From Apteryx mantelli (Eukaryota; Chordata; Aves; Apterygiformes; Apterygidae): a DNA stretch of 64,000 bases. Positions 1-13,200 of this stretch are shown piece by piece. The stretch is taken from assembly GCF_036417845.1 (NCBI RefSeq), contig NC_089985.1, positions 31,826,583 to 31,890,582 of the forward strand, given 5' to 3'. How positions within the stretch are numbered: the first letter of the stretch is position 1; the number at the start of each line of letters is the position of its first letter. The notes beneath the pieces are model-generated. The model made no database searches and was not told the origin of the DNA. It saw only the letters and a program-made list of their open reading frames with translations. A program made the translations under genes and the position numbers.

Positions 1-3000
1 ATATTTGGTTCCCAAGGAAAATAATACAAACAAAGTAAAGAATATGTACTTTGTCTTAACTTCTGTGAAATAACTTCACTGTCTTAGACAGGCTGTGCTT
101 TTATGTGTGTTACAAAATAATTCATGAAGTCTTAAAGTTATAGCATAAGGTTTAAACAGTATCAAGTTTTCTAAATACCTACGCTACCTCCCCTTGTCTA
201 TACACTTTTTAGTTCTACTGATCTACTGTTCTACTTTGAACGGTCTAATTTACTTATTACATGTACCTTGTTCAGATTTAATTTTGCATCCACTGGTGCA
301 TACAGACCAGTCAGGTTTACTTCTACCTTTCAGAAGCCTTACTCTAATCTCATGTACTAGGTACAACGATGTTTACCAGCATCTGCAATTCTTAAGTGGC
401 TGTTGGAATAACCAGCCATCTAGGCTTGATACATGTGCCTCAGGAATTATTTGATCAGTCCACAATGAGATGTCTTTAGCTGATAAAACAGCAAAATGGT
501 ACTCAACATCCTTCTAAACCTCATTCAGTCTTCTTAGGGTTGATAATCCAGACAGTCTCATCACTGGAAATATGTTCATTTCCACCACCACCCCCCAATT
601 TTCATGAGTCCTTTCCCAAAAACGTAGTTAGCACAGACCCCCAAAAACGTCAGTAGAGATGGCTAATTTAGCACTCTCCAATTAATACTACATGAGTGCA
701 CACCTGCCTATAGAATTTACCCATGCTTCTTGACAAGGATCAGTGTGTTCCAGTAATGGCAGAGGAATGGGTCTCTTCAATTTTGCAACCTGGGAAACAT
801 CAGATATATTAAGCCTTTCATAAGTGGATCTCTCAAGTGGAAGAGAGATGTGCTGTACTCCTCTTAACAGAATGAATCTGTTGGAAAAAGGATCAGACTT
901 TGAAGATGCAATAGTATGATGCCTTGTATAGCACAGAGGAAGGATGAAGTAGATCTGGTTATCAAACATCAATCTATATTGGCTGAATGCACTCTCAGCA
1001 ACTCTTTATAAATTAAACTTAGAGCCTGAGTGAAGTGTTAAAGCAAAACTGAAACTGATGGTCCATACGCTGTGAGGAATGCAGAACTAAATCCAAATGT
1101 GGCTCAAGTGTTGATATGTATTTTAGATTTTTTAAATTCTATTGTGACCAAAAGAGATGAAGGAAGGTGTTAGCACTGAAAAAAAAAATTGTAAGAAAGA
1201 TTTTTAATTGCATTTTAGGAGAATCACAGGTGTACTAGAAATGATTTTGCAAACTGCACAGGAACATGATAAAGCACAAGGTTTACACATAGCCCTGGAC
1301 AAAGCTACTAAAATATATACAATATATACATACAATACCTAATATTCAAATTTATAGATATCTGTTTTTCTAAAATGTCACAATTATTCCAGCAAAAGTT
1401 TAAAATGATACTTTGATACAAGAAATCTGAAGCACATCCTAAGACTTAGGGCTTTAAAGATTTAGAGTCTTTAGAGTTTCAAAAAGATATTGCTAGAGAC
1501 TTGGTTTGCCATGTTTATAAACACATTCATCTTAGAATATAAACAGAAGCTTCCTAACTTTTTGGCTCTAAGAAAAGTCCCTATTGCCTATGTGTGTATC
1601 CTTTCAGCAAGACAACTGCTGAATGACAATGAAGGTGACACTTTCTGTTCTTCCTATGTTAATGCTGGTGTCCATGCACAAAGTAGAGAACATAGCAAAT
1701 TTATCTTTCTGTACGCATTCTGTATTTTTTTTTTTTTCAAACCCCAACAGACTGAGCTGATACTCACATGTGCCAGTAAAGAGGTACACAGTAACAGAGA
1801 TGTTTTGTCTTGCAGGTTCACTTTCTCTGTAACTCTATTCCCCAAAGTAATAAGTAAGGCACTCCGCAGTTCTATACATTTAAAAAGGACGATGGGAGAA
1901 TTAACAAGATATTCCAAAGGATCTGTTAATTTGTGGTGCTTTTTCTGTGGTGAGATAATGAATGCTTTATTTCAAGAAGAGAAACATAAAGCACTATGCA
2001 GACAGCGAACAGTCCTCACGGACATCCTATGTAATGCATTTGTTCTATTTTAGTGCTGGAAAAAAACAGTTGCAATGAAATGGAATGACTTAACTCACCT
2101 TAGACATTACAGACTAGTCTAGTCCTCCAAACACCTTTCCTGCTATGTTTAACCCCTACTTGTGCTGCCATCACTCTTATTCTCTTCAGACCCTAAAGTG
2201 AGTTTCTTGCACAGACCCCAGTCATTAAGGGAGAGTGCAACTGCTGCTGCATCAGACAAGGTTACCATTACTCTCCTCTACAGGTTAAACCCCTAGAGTC
2301 CAGATGAACGGCTTTCCCTTGACCCTGAAGCAAGCATACGCAAGACTGGTCTCTTAATAACTCCTGTAAGGGAAAAGGTAATGAACCCAAGCAACCAAAT
2401 TAACAGAGGAAATAACACAGATGTGCGCTGGCTGGACTTCCAGACCTGCATTGAACAACAAAACAACAAAAGGGGGGAGGAAATAAGAGGTTCTCCAGTT
2501 TTATACCACCGTTCTTTTTATCAAAGTGCACCTTCCTAGGACTGAATATATTTAGCTGTAATACTGAAATCCATACTAGGAGCAGTACAAGGTAACCACA
2601 GTTTAACAGAGGACCTGATGCCTCTGAAATACTTCTTGGCAAGGCTAAATTTGTCCTTCTGGTACTCGGGGTTTATAACTGGAAAGGCCCAGATTGCCTG
2701 CACACATTACACATTCCAGCACTGCCCTCAGTACAGTACCACTGTAAGAACTACTTATCTTCCTACTCACACAAGGAAGCACATGAAATTAAGTTTTAGC
2801 TACACAGAACGCTATGAAAAAAATCTAAAGTAGGGGGGGAAAAAAAAAGAATAAGGCATACAAACAGAGATTTATTACAGTATTAATTCACAGGTCATGC
2901 TATTCATTGGCTCAAAGATCATAAGGATCAATTTAATCTGCAGAATTTTCACATACTTAAAGTTCTTACAAAGTTTAAACAGCAATCCTTCCACAGCATC

Positions 3001-3069
3001 CTAGAGCTGGAAGGCATCTAAAAATTTAGGTCAGCTGAAATTTGTCATCATAGCATACTAATTTTTTTG

Positions 3070-3423
3070 TCAAAGCTGTTTCGAAGGAAATTCGATCTTC
3101 TTGCATTGCTCCATATCAAGACTCATTCCCTTAAAACAAACATGTTTAGGATCAATAGATATAGTCTCAGAGCTGCCAGCAAAAAAGTCTAAAAGCAAGT
3201 TCACACAGTTGCTCGTTTCATTCCTCCAGAAGATCACAGCAGCAGCAAGGATCCACAACACCATAAAGCAAATAGCTATCATACTGCCCAAGGCCTTCAG
3301 TACTCTCAAGAAAGTTGTTTTATGTATGCAAATGAGATAAACTAATTTTTGGACCAAATCTGAAGGAAGACAGAGGATCAAAACATCTTTAAAGCTTCCC
3401 ACTCCCCCCATTTTTTTGTTCAT
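3070..3423 (-). CDS. Unassigned 117-codon open frame in TESK2 intron 4
   Basis: On the minus strand an ATG opens a closed frame (an in-frame TAA lies seven codons upstream) of 117 residues in AT-rich DNA. Residues about 48-66 form a clear hydrophobic segment (MIAICFMVLWILAAAVIFW), followed by a possible N-glycosylation site (NET) and several cysteines. I do not recognise a family. It has the same orientation as TESK2, so it would normally be removed as intron sequence. It could be a remnant of a retroelement envelope-like segment, a nested small gene, or chance. Confidence 0.15.
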   Translation of the reverse strand: MNKKMGGVGSFKDVLILCLPSDLVQKLVYLICIHKTTFLRVLKALGSMIAICFMVLWILAAAVIFWRNETSNCVNLLLDFFAGSSETISIDPKHVCFKGMSLDMEQCKKIEFPSKQL

Positions 3424-6400
3424 CTTCTGGAGTTTTCTTTTTTAGATACTACTGTGAGAAAGACTATATAAAGTGCCTAGATTTCAAGAAGATTTCAATA
3501 CGCCAGGGTAGAAAATGAAGCTTTTTTGGCTAATGAAAAGCACAAGATGTCAAGGAATATAAGCTGATCTGGAAGCCTTTTATTAGTATGGCTTGGCTGT
3601 ACACATGCTCAGCAATGAAAAAAACTGAGTAGCATGTATGAAGTAACAAAAATTTGTCCATTATTTGCAAAGAACGCCTGTCAATACCAGATTCCTCTAT
3701 CGCAAATGGATTTGGGAGTTACTGAAAATAACTGTATGGAATATATGCAAAAATACATCAAGAGGCCTCTTTCCTATGCACTTGGATCTTTTTAAAGAGA
3801 AGACTTCCAAAATGAAAAGAAAACGTTCACTAAAACAGGAGTGCATTTGGTGAAGAAGGAGCAACTTTGTCATCATAAGCATAAAGCTTTTAAAAGGAAG
3901 AAATAACTACATTACTCTTAGGGAGGGTGAAGAAATTTAAAAAATGGTAATACCTAAACATTTAATATTATATGAAATAAAGGACTTCCCTACCAATACC
4001 ATATATTTGCTTTTGCTAGAAATTGGATGGTAGTATCCAACAGACAAGTACCACTATGTTTCTAAAAGCATGAAGTTTAGATTCCCTTTATTTCTTTTAA
4101 TTTTCTACTCAGTGCTACCTTTTACATAATTTTCATCTTCTCTTCAGTTATCTTAACATTCAGGCTAATCGACTGAGCACTACAGCTGTTCTCTCTTTTG
4201 GAGGACCACTGTCAGAGCCACCTTATCAAGGAACTAAGCGCAAGCTGGAAAAGAGGTAATATTGCCAAGGAATTGCTCCCATTACAGGTATGAAATGTTT
4301 GCAGAATGACTAGCAATAGCAACTACAACACTAAAGACAGTAAGTTTTCTAGGATTAACAGGCTAGCCTGTTGTGATCACCAAAACCAACTTAAATATTT
4401 GCAGTGCTACTGGAGTAATGCTAAATTTATTCAACCAGTATGAATCCCACTCATGGGATAACAACAGGGATTCCCATGTGCTATAGGTGATAGTGGGGAG
4501 GAGACAGGGAAGAAAGAGTGTTCCTGAGCTTTTTACAACTCTCAAAAGTGTACAAAATTGCGTTCTGGAAGGAAAGCCATGTCTGTTATTTGATGTAGTG
4601 TAAAGGTTTAGAATAAGAGACCTGAGTGATGTCTATCTGGTTTTCCCCACTTCAGCGCCAAAAGCTCTCCCTAGAAGAGTACCTAAGAACTGACAGGAGG
4701 AAAAAAGAGGGAAGGAATGGGAACATGCTTCAGTAAAAAGATTATTAACTATAAACTCTGCTTGTGAAAGCCATAGGTTAGAAGTGTCTTGCCTGTTAAA
4801 GAATTTATTTTTTCCCCTTCCCCTTTAAAAGGATAGTTCAGCTCAGTTGTAACTAACTCTGAGAATTGTAAGCTTTTTTTTAACATTTTTTATTCCCAGT
4901 TGGTGCTATCTCCAGGACTAAAAGACCTATAAATAAAGGGCTGAAACTCCACTAATTGCATTTATAGTTTACCTAAATTAGTGCTGTTGGGAGGAAAAGA
5001 GAAGGAAGATTTTTCAGTCATCATGGAAAAATGTAAGAAAAAAGACTCTCCATAAGCCATTGAATCTTTCATCAAGGAGAGCTTTAGGAGTGCGGGGGGA
5101 GCTTTCTTTTCCAAACTGGTACATAACAGCCTTCTTTTCTCAAAACAATAAATTGTGGCTGATGGTAAAAACAGCAGTGTTAAATTCAGTAAGCCATTCC
5201 AGTGCAACATGTCAGAACGGTCCAATAGCAATTCTCTTGCCCGAGATGAAAATTAACATGTCTGAAAGGATTTCCGTAGTAAACTTTTTCCTGGCATTTA
5301 CGACACAGCTATAAAAAAAAAAACTGAGCTGAAACTATGCATGAGTTCATAGAATTCTGTTGAATTCTCTTTACAAAAGCCAAAGCAGCAGTCAAGATAC
5401 TTTTCTTCTAACACTCCTTGGCACATACGTCTGCCCTAACACCCTATTGTCCATACCACAGGTTGTCAGCCTGCGTTACTGCAGACAGCGGCACTCTGAG
5501 CATGCAGGAAACATTTCAGGCTTCAACACTCCTCCACGCACAACACCTGCAAGGCACAGTAGGTGAAGCAGTTGATATAGAGAACTGCCTGGATGTGGAG
5601 ATGGAATTCCCAGTCCGCAGGAAAGCCACCGAAGGAGCCAGGTGTGCAGAACGACTGGCTTGTCCCTTACAGTTATCTCACACTTGTTTAAATGCTGCAT
5701 ACACAGCACCTTAAAACTAAGGCTGCCCAAGGGCCTTCTGGGACTCATGAAATACCTAATACCACACAAGACAGTGCATTACACTTGGGATGGAATCAGA
5801 GGGACTGACTGGTTAGTACAGTAAGAAGAAGAAACACTGAAAGACTGATGGAGATGTAGGTTAGGCAGAAAGAGCAGATCAGGCTGCTGGCTGAAACAGT
5901 ATTGTCCATCCCTCCATCACTGGCTGCATGTTCCTACCACACTGCTGTGGCCCTGCCCCTCTGCCTGAGAAAGCTCCAATGCATGTCAGATCCTACACTG
6001 AGCCCTGTACAACTACAGCTTCAGATTGTGGCAGAGTATTTGTGCACTTTTTTTGCTATCATCCAGTCAGATTAATAGCTGTAAAACTTCCATGGTAACA
6101 ATTAGCTATTGCTCATGAAGCATCGCAATTTCAAGGTATCCCAGTCAACACCTAATAACTCTTCCCTACTCATTTTCTATACACAAGGGTATCAAGGCTT
6201 CCACTTCCTTCAAGAAGGAATTATCAAGGTGTATGACTCACGTTGTGCATATATATCTATCTAATTATACCAAGATTTTAGCCTGACCTCTCTCAGAAAT
6301 TTGCATAAACCTGTTTAACAGAGTTCGACAAATAGTTTAAGACTGGCAAAAAGTCAAGTGGCTGTTACATGCTAGACTATGTGCTGAATTATGTGCTTCA

Positions 6401-7054
6401 GCGTAATAGCACAGATCTATTCACCATGTAGCCCACAAAGAAATTTGTTTGCCTGGGTTCTTGCTCATGCATCCATTCCATGGTAAATGGGCATGTGTAA
6501 GATCATACGCTATTGCTATTAAGCAGTGGCTGCTCCACAGTAACTGGCTCACAACTTTATGTCCCCGGGAGTGTATCCTGTTTGGTAGCCTCCTGGTAGC
6601 TGCTCATTTCTGGTCTCTGAATGCTCAGTAGCAGCTCATGCAATAACTAATTGACACCAGAGACTGTACTTCTGGGCAAGCTTCTCCAAGTTCAAGGATG
6701 CTGTGTGCAAGGAGATTAAGAAATGGAAGCTAACAGAAAGTTGTTAGGAAGGTGGTCAGAAAATATAGAGAGATTTGTGGAGAGACTGGAATTAGGTTGG
6801 AGAGGCATACAACTTCAGCAGGAAGCACTGCAGACTCAAGTAGCTACAGAATCGAACCACAAGCCACAGATTAGAGCTGAATACTGAGAAAAGAATACAC
6901 AGTTCCTGGTTTTACAGAAGGTGAGCACAGCAAGTCTGTGCCCATCAGCTCAATATTAGTAAGACAGTCTAAAGACCACCAGCTCATCTGAGCTGTGCAT
7001 CTATTTAAACATCTGCTTCACTTCCCCTAAATGTTTCTTAACTATGTGTTTGCA

Positions 7055-7101
7055 AGGATAGAGGTCCCTTCCAGCCTAAACCATTCTGTGATTCTAAGGA
7101 T
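7055..7101 (+). mobile_element. CR1 LINE 3' end, truncated
   Basis: The stretch GAGGTCCCTTCCAGCCTAAA, followed by CCATTCTGTGATTCTAAGG, matches the well-known 3' terminus of avian chicken-repeat-1 elements, which end in short ATTCTATG-type repeats. Only about 45 bases are clear. The upstream body is lost or too diverged to see. It is inserted sense to the plus strand, antisense to TESK2. Confidence 0.85.
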
Positions 7102-10000
7102 AGATAATGAAGTAGTGCAGAAGAGGTACACGTCATCGCTTCTGGTATGAGTAGAACTTCAAAAACGATACTGGACTTTCAAAGCTAGTAAGATTGTGGA
7201 TTCAGAACAGGGCCAAAGTCCTGGTACAGTCTAATTAAACAACTCCATTCTTCTTTTCAAAAAGCAAAACCAAAACAAAACAAACAGAAACTGTTTCTTG
7301 ACTAACACTTTCAAGAACAAAAGCCACTTAGACAGGGAACAATTAAAACAATGTAAAATGCTGCCAAAAGGGAAAAAAAAAACAAGGCCTACAAACTAGC
7401 AACATCTTCCTCAAGCAAAAAACCTGCTCTGCGTGTTTCGGTATGCTTAGCCTTCCATGTGTTTAAATAGGTAAGAAAGGACATCTTTAACACTTCTGAC
7501 TCTGCCTTCCAATAGTAAAGGGCTGTACATTTACCACAAGATCTCAATTTCTTATGCCATGGAAACATATATGTACAAATAAACACAATTTACCTCCACC
7601 TCCTCAGTCATTACTTAAGTCACATTGTATCCCTTTTACTTAGGGATATCATCAACTGCTCTCAGTCAAAGCAGAAATTATTTCCTTACTATGCATATCC
7701 CATGTCAACAAGTAATAATTAGACTCATTTCAGAACAGGTCCAGCATAGGCTAGTGCGAGGAAGGATTCTCCTTGTAGTGACTCAGAGACCTATTGAGCA
7801 ATCGGCCTTTGAAACAATAAAGTTTGATCTCCGAACAAGTGAAACCCTGGCAGAAGTCCTGATAGCGCTAATGACAGGCTAGAATCAATTGCGTGGAGCA
7901 GGGACACGTTCGTCAGAAACTAGGAGGAGACCACCTTTTTGGACCACAAGCTGAAAAAAGCCATAAGCTAATTTTGCTTATCCTCCTGGGCTATATTTGA
8001 ACTGGTGACTCACCACATACATCTTACTAGTAATTCCTTCAGCCAGCCATTTCAGCCTCCTTCTCTAAGCTCCAGAGGTCATCTGAACTCAACAACATCC
8101 ACTGTTCACATAGCTCAAGTAGAAAAATGCCACTACTGTTGGCAGTAAATACAACTAATTCCACCCCTTGGAACATAAGCAGCTCTTAACATTTAAAAGC
8201 TCTGTAAAACCAAAGAACAGCTACTATATTATACAAAACAGTGTGTGGATTCCCTACAACAGCTATGTATGATGGCCTTAAGTAGCAGTTTCTCCCCTAC
8301 TGAAGGCATTAAATGTTCATGTTGGTCCACACAAGAAAAGCATAAACAATGCATGTACTTTTATAACATGCCACTAAGCTATTCTGTTTCTCAAAATTTT
8401 GTAGTGACTTTCTTTAGTGTAAGACTTTTCCTCTTTGGTCTCAAGATAATGTTTCAGGAATCTCTTGTGTTATTCTGAATTATAACTATGAGAAGTTATT
8501 CTTTGAAGTCTTTCATAGATTTATTTTGCTTGCCAAGAACTCAAAGAGAGCTGAAGAAAGCAAGCAGCTTCAAAGTTAGTTCTCCATGAGGAAGCATCTG
8601 TGATAAGGTTTCAGTTTCTTGGGTTTCTGGGTAGAGAGGGATGTTTAAATGGCAAGCAATGGGAAGAAGAAAAAAACAACACACTATCAGGAGGATATGC
8701 CAAGATTTGTAGACTGAAGCTTTATGAAGCTTCATCTCTTCTAGGACACGTTTAGTGACTAAAAGGGCCTTTAATCTCCCTGTTTTAATTGATCAGTGGA
8801 CCAAAAAAACCTGGCACTAATGTTAGCAGAGCCTGCCCAACGGACTCATTCTGCCACATAATGCCAAATCTTACAACCATTTCCTCTACTGAGCACAGGA
8901 AAAAAAGAAAAGAAAAGAGGAAAAAAAAAACCACAAGCAAACTGTCCCTCTCATATCCAGCATCTCCTCACACACATGCTGTATCTTGGTCTTTCTGAAA
9001 GTGTCTTTCTTTGCTTTTCCTCTTACAATACAAATAAAGCCACTGTGAACTAGTCTGCATCATTCTAACACCAGCTAGAATTGTAATTGTAGAACTGTCT
9101 CCCCAAAAAGCAAAGAAATTCACTGCCCACGTGTGCACACCTAAGTTTCAGAGTTGCATATGAAAGTTATAGAAAACAACGGCGACACAGCATCCTGAAA
9201 ATTAAACACTATGCATTCTTGTAGGTATATACCTATCAAATTTTCTCATTTTATAATAGCTCTTGGAATGCATGCCAGCAACCAGTTTTAATTGCTAATT
9301 AGTAAAATACATGTTACCACTTGTTTTTTATTGGGGTGGGGGGAGGGTTAATCTTTTAATGGTGCAGTTCTACAAGATAGAAACTGTTGGAAATATTAAT
9401 TGCAAGTTTACAAAACATGAGAGTTTCCCCTCAATCTGTACTCAAACTGAAAAAGCAGGATGAATGTTTTATTGATTTTGACTCAAAACAGGTGAAACTA
9501 CTATTAACAAAGAAACACTCCCTTCTTGTTTTTTCCTGAGCAGTTTATAAGGGATTAAACACACAATCCCGTGAAACTTGGTCTAAGACTCACACGAGCT
9601 GAAAGCCCAGTTTCTCATTTGCTACCTAGATCCTAGCCAGGGTGTAGGATCAATACAATAATTTCCTTCTGGGAACCTAATTAGGCTTTAATCTTGATAA
9701 TATCCTAGAAAAGGAGATGGTAGGGATTGAATACACTAATATCACCCAGCCAAAACATCCCTGATTCATCTGTGAAATGTGCATGCACCCAGAGTATAAA
9801 TAAAGATAAGATAAATAAGTAAGATTTAAATACAGTGCAATGTCACTGAAAAAATATTAGTTAGGGGCAGCTTAATGGTAATCTACATTTCTCAATTAGA
9901 ATGTGAGAATTTTAGGTTGCTTCTGTGATTTTTTTTCATCCTAATAAGCACTTATGAGAAGAAAAGATGTACAAAGACTATGAATGAAGTACAATTCTGA

Positions 10001-10118
10001 GGCCTGATTCTGCAATCTTTCTATTGCAGAGCAAGTAGCATGTGATTAATTGGCTAGTCATAAAAAAATCAAAACAAAACTATCACTCAAGATGAACAGT
10101 GATTACAGAATCTGGCCC
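10001..10118. mobile_element. Small terminal-inverted-repeat element (MITE-like)
   Basis: GGCCTGATTCTGCAATC at 10001-10017 is the inverted counterpart of GATTACAGAATCTGGCC at 10101-10117, with 15 of 17 positions matching. The element is about 118 bases with no coding capacity. Motifs of the form GGGCCAGATTCTG occur widely as ancient repeats in turtles, crocodilians and birds (from memory). I see no clear target-site duplication. It ends 46 bases from TESK2 exon 4, just downstream of its donor in the transcript. Confidence 0.55.
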
Positions 10119-10163
10119 AAGAACAGCTTCATATTGAGCATGTATATCATGAAATAGTCTTAC

Positions 10164-10212
10164 CTCAGTAAGTGCGTGCAGCTGTCCTTGATGCACACAG
10201 ACACCCATAAAC
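10164..10212 (-). CDS. TESK2: TESK2 coding exon 4 (kinase N-lobe, residues 116-131)
   Basis: On the minus strand the acceptor TTGTAG precedes this 49-base exon and the donor GTAAGA follows it. The exon supplies the last base of a split arginine codon and then encodes FMGVCVHQGQLHALTE. I recall this segment as identical in vertebrate TESK1 and TESK2. It covers beta strands 4 and 5 of the kinase N-lobe, leading to the hinge. The phase fits exactly with exon 3, which ends in the first two bases of the arginine codon. Exon 4 ends in phase 0. The assignment to TESK2 rather than TESK1 comes from exons 2 and 3. Downstream exons encoding the hinge, catalytic loop and C-terminal region are not in the window. 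Confidence 0.95.
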
Positions 10213-13200
10213 CTACAAGAAACAAGAAAAGAAAAGTGGTTTGGGCTTTTTTTCCCCCCCCTCTTTTTTTTTTTCTTTTTAATAAAGAAACTGTAGGATA
10301 ATAAAAAGTACTGGCTGTACCAAGAAAGGAAGAAGGGAAAAAAAAAAAAAAAAAAATCAGCCTCACAGATACTGCATACCTCAAGCTTCATTATTTAAAA
10401 GTCTCAGCACAAAACAGTCATGTGCTTACACTACAGTACATTTTGAATTAGCAGTTAAAAGAAAGCACAGGAGACAACTCAAATTGAAGATAGAGTTACT
10501 AAGTTGATTATAAGCAAAGGCCAGCATATAATGATTTATACAAAAAGGGATATTCTGAGAGTTCTCTCTGGTTCAAGATATCTAAGCCAAGCAATCCAGT
10601 GTTGGTTTGCATGTTTGTATAAATAGCAAATTACTTCCCTTCTGCATTCTGCTGATTAAGTATAAAGATGTTTCTTCCTGTCCCATTCCTACCCACTCAG
10701 GAATATGAGGGCACATATGTGCAGCATACATCCCTCCCTTCCCCACACCGGCATTTTCAACATTTGGATTGAAGCAAATTTTTATAATATCTTATATACA
10801 CAGATTTCACAGAAGTTACCTACACTGCACGATGCTCAGATTCCTGCTGTTAATATTAATGACTGCCACCCTTCATATTTCTGCCTAGTGACAAAGAATG
10901 TGCAATACACTTAATAACAGAACAATTGAAGGAAATGGTAGAATTGATAGAAACGCATGATTTCATTTAATGTGACAGGTGAATCTTGCAGAGATCAGTT
11001 TGAAGGAAAAGGACCTTTTATATTTGCAAACACTTCTGAATTTAGAAACAAAATGATGCAAGAGATATGTAGTGCTAGTTAAGCTAAGCTGCTTTTGAAG
11101 AAATGAATGATCCTCACTGTTCTCTTGTCTATCAGCTGACTGGTAAATTACAAGCAGCCCAAGAAAAATAATATAGGTAAGGTCCTTTGCATAAGCTGAG
11201 CTGTGGAAATCTTTTTTTTTTTTTTTTTTAAATAAACAAAAAAGAAGCAGGACTTGTACTTTAACTGTTGCCTGCTCTCACCTCAAATAATAGCGTCCCC
11301 AAATTATATATGCTCATTTTTAAGGAAGAGATGGTACAAATGCAATTCCTCTAGTTCAGTGCAGAACAATGGAGCACCACAAGGTGTTCGGTGGGGGGAA
11401 GAGGGGGTGTTTCTAGCTATCCCACCTACACAGAACACTGCTGCTTCCGAGTTTCATTCTGTAGAGCAATTACATGTGAATAATTTTGTAAACAAGTTTA
11501 CAAATTAAGCTTCCTAAAACTAAGAAATGGAGACTCCTCCAAAGCAGAAATCTTTTTCTACCTTTTTTGCATTTTGACAGTCTCTAGCTATAAAGCATGG
11601 TGTAAATAGTTATTCACAAGCAAAAATTTAAAAAGAAAAAAAAAGGTATCTTTCCTTTTAAAATGTTTATCTCCAGTTCTACTATTACACAAGTGTTGAA
11701 GTCCTGAAAATGTTATTTCTCCTTTATGAAACATACTAAAAATACAAAGTTAACACAGTACTGCAGTATTTTCATTCAACTAAAAATTAAGGCTAAGTAA
11801 ATATAAATGCTATTGCTTTCATCTCTATATCACACTTCCTCTAGTAAAGGTATATTGCATTCCTGACAAATTAGGAAGCAGTGTTTGCTATAGAGACAAA
11901 ACTTCTTTGTCAACACAGCTAACAAATACCTGAATTAGAGCAAACCTTCTTTATGTAGGATGTTACAAGCCAAATTGCACCTGGACAGCAGAAATTTCAA
12001 AATTGAAGGGGTGATTATTTTACAGAGTTAACTGACCAATACACAGCTCCCAGGTGACTTTCCCCTTGTCCAGAAATTAAATATATACCCTAAAATCTGG
12101 ACATGCTCCCCAAAAATCTGATTCAAACATTTCACACACACTTTGTGTGTGTAACAAAACAGTATTTTTCAAGAAGAGTTTTTCACTGTATTTCATTTAA
12201 TTCTAAAATATAAATGCAGTTAAGAATTTGAGAATTTTGTCAAAATTAAATTTATTATCTCGTTTTCAACAAACAGGGAAGACATCACTGTCACCAAAAG
12301 ACTAGCAGAACTTAACTTTCTCTGCCAGCTGGTTTTGTTCAAAGGAAGTCTCAATGGAAACATATTTATTAACTTTGTGAAGCTACACTTAAGGCAGAAA
12401 AGACACACTGACTCAAGTTTCCAAGAGTAAGACATCTAGATTTGCTACTGGGAAATAGCTGTATTATTTCTAATTTTAAATCAGAAATTAAAACAAAGCT
12501 CAATATCGTGATTTCATAAAAAAAGCAGGACCTAAAAATATATTTATAAACCCCTATGCATTTAGAATTTATTACCCTGGGAAAGAGAAACCAGATACAC
12601 TGATAAAAACAGTATTAATGAGTTTACAAGCAACATGCTGAAACCATTTAAATATTGTGTCAAGAATCTCAGTTTTCAAACTCTGGAAAATAGATTCATA
12701 GAACACATCTCTAGTGACCTAAATTCCTGGAAAACTTCTTAGCTGCTGTGTCAAGCAATAAGCAACCTCTTGGTAAAGCCAAGTGCTGCTAGAAAATAAT
12801 ACTGGGAAGTGTTTTCACTAAAAGATAATATACAGCTGCTACCAGGAAATACAATTACCAAGTAAGATTTGGCATAACAATTCAATTTCCGAGATTGCCC
12901 CAGATGAGATTCCAATTCTGTGGCTAGGAAGCGGACATGCTGGTCCAATACGTTTAGGATTATTCCTGTTGGCCAGACGCACTGTCTCCAGAGCCAAGAT
13001 GTGCTTCTAGGTGAACTTCAGCACAAAGTCTTGTCAGCCAAGGGTTACACTTCCTATAAGCATTTCTAGTTGGAGAGGCTTCAATGAGCAATACAGGAGA
13101 CATGAACAGACTTAAGGAAGTGTATTTTCAAGACTGCATATCTGGCCTTATCATGAAAGCTGAATCACTCCCAAAGTCATTGCTAGTGGTTGGAGAAGTT

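Larger units (their letters stand above)
1..10163 (-). other. TESK2: TESK2 intron 4 (partial, runs off left edge)
   Basis: This is AT-rich intronic DNA downstream of the exon 4 donor at 10163/10164. I looked on the minus strand for the next expected coding segment, which in vertebrate TESK2 starts YINSGNLEQLL and ends in the HRDL catalytic loop, and did not find it. The intron therefore most likely extends beyond position 1. It contains a CR1 tail near 7055-7101, a small inverted-repeat element at 10001-10118, an open frame of about 180 codons at 1511-2053 and a 117-codon frame at 3070-3423. I see nothing else definable. A diverged exon could have been missed by eye. Confidence 0.7.

Noticed and set aside
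1..10163. Search for TESK2 exon 5 (hinge to catalytic loop)
   Set aside because: No minus-strand segment resembling YINSGNLEQLL or HRDL with splice sites was seen by eye. The exon is judged to be outside the window.
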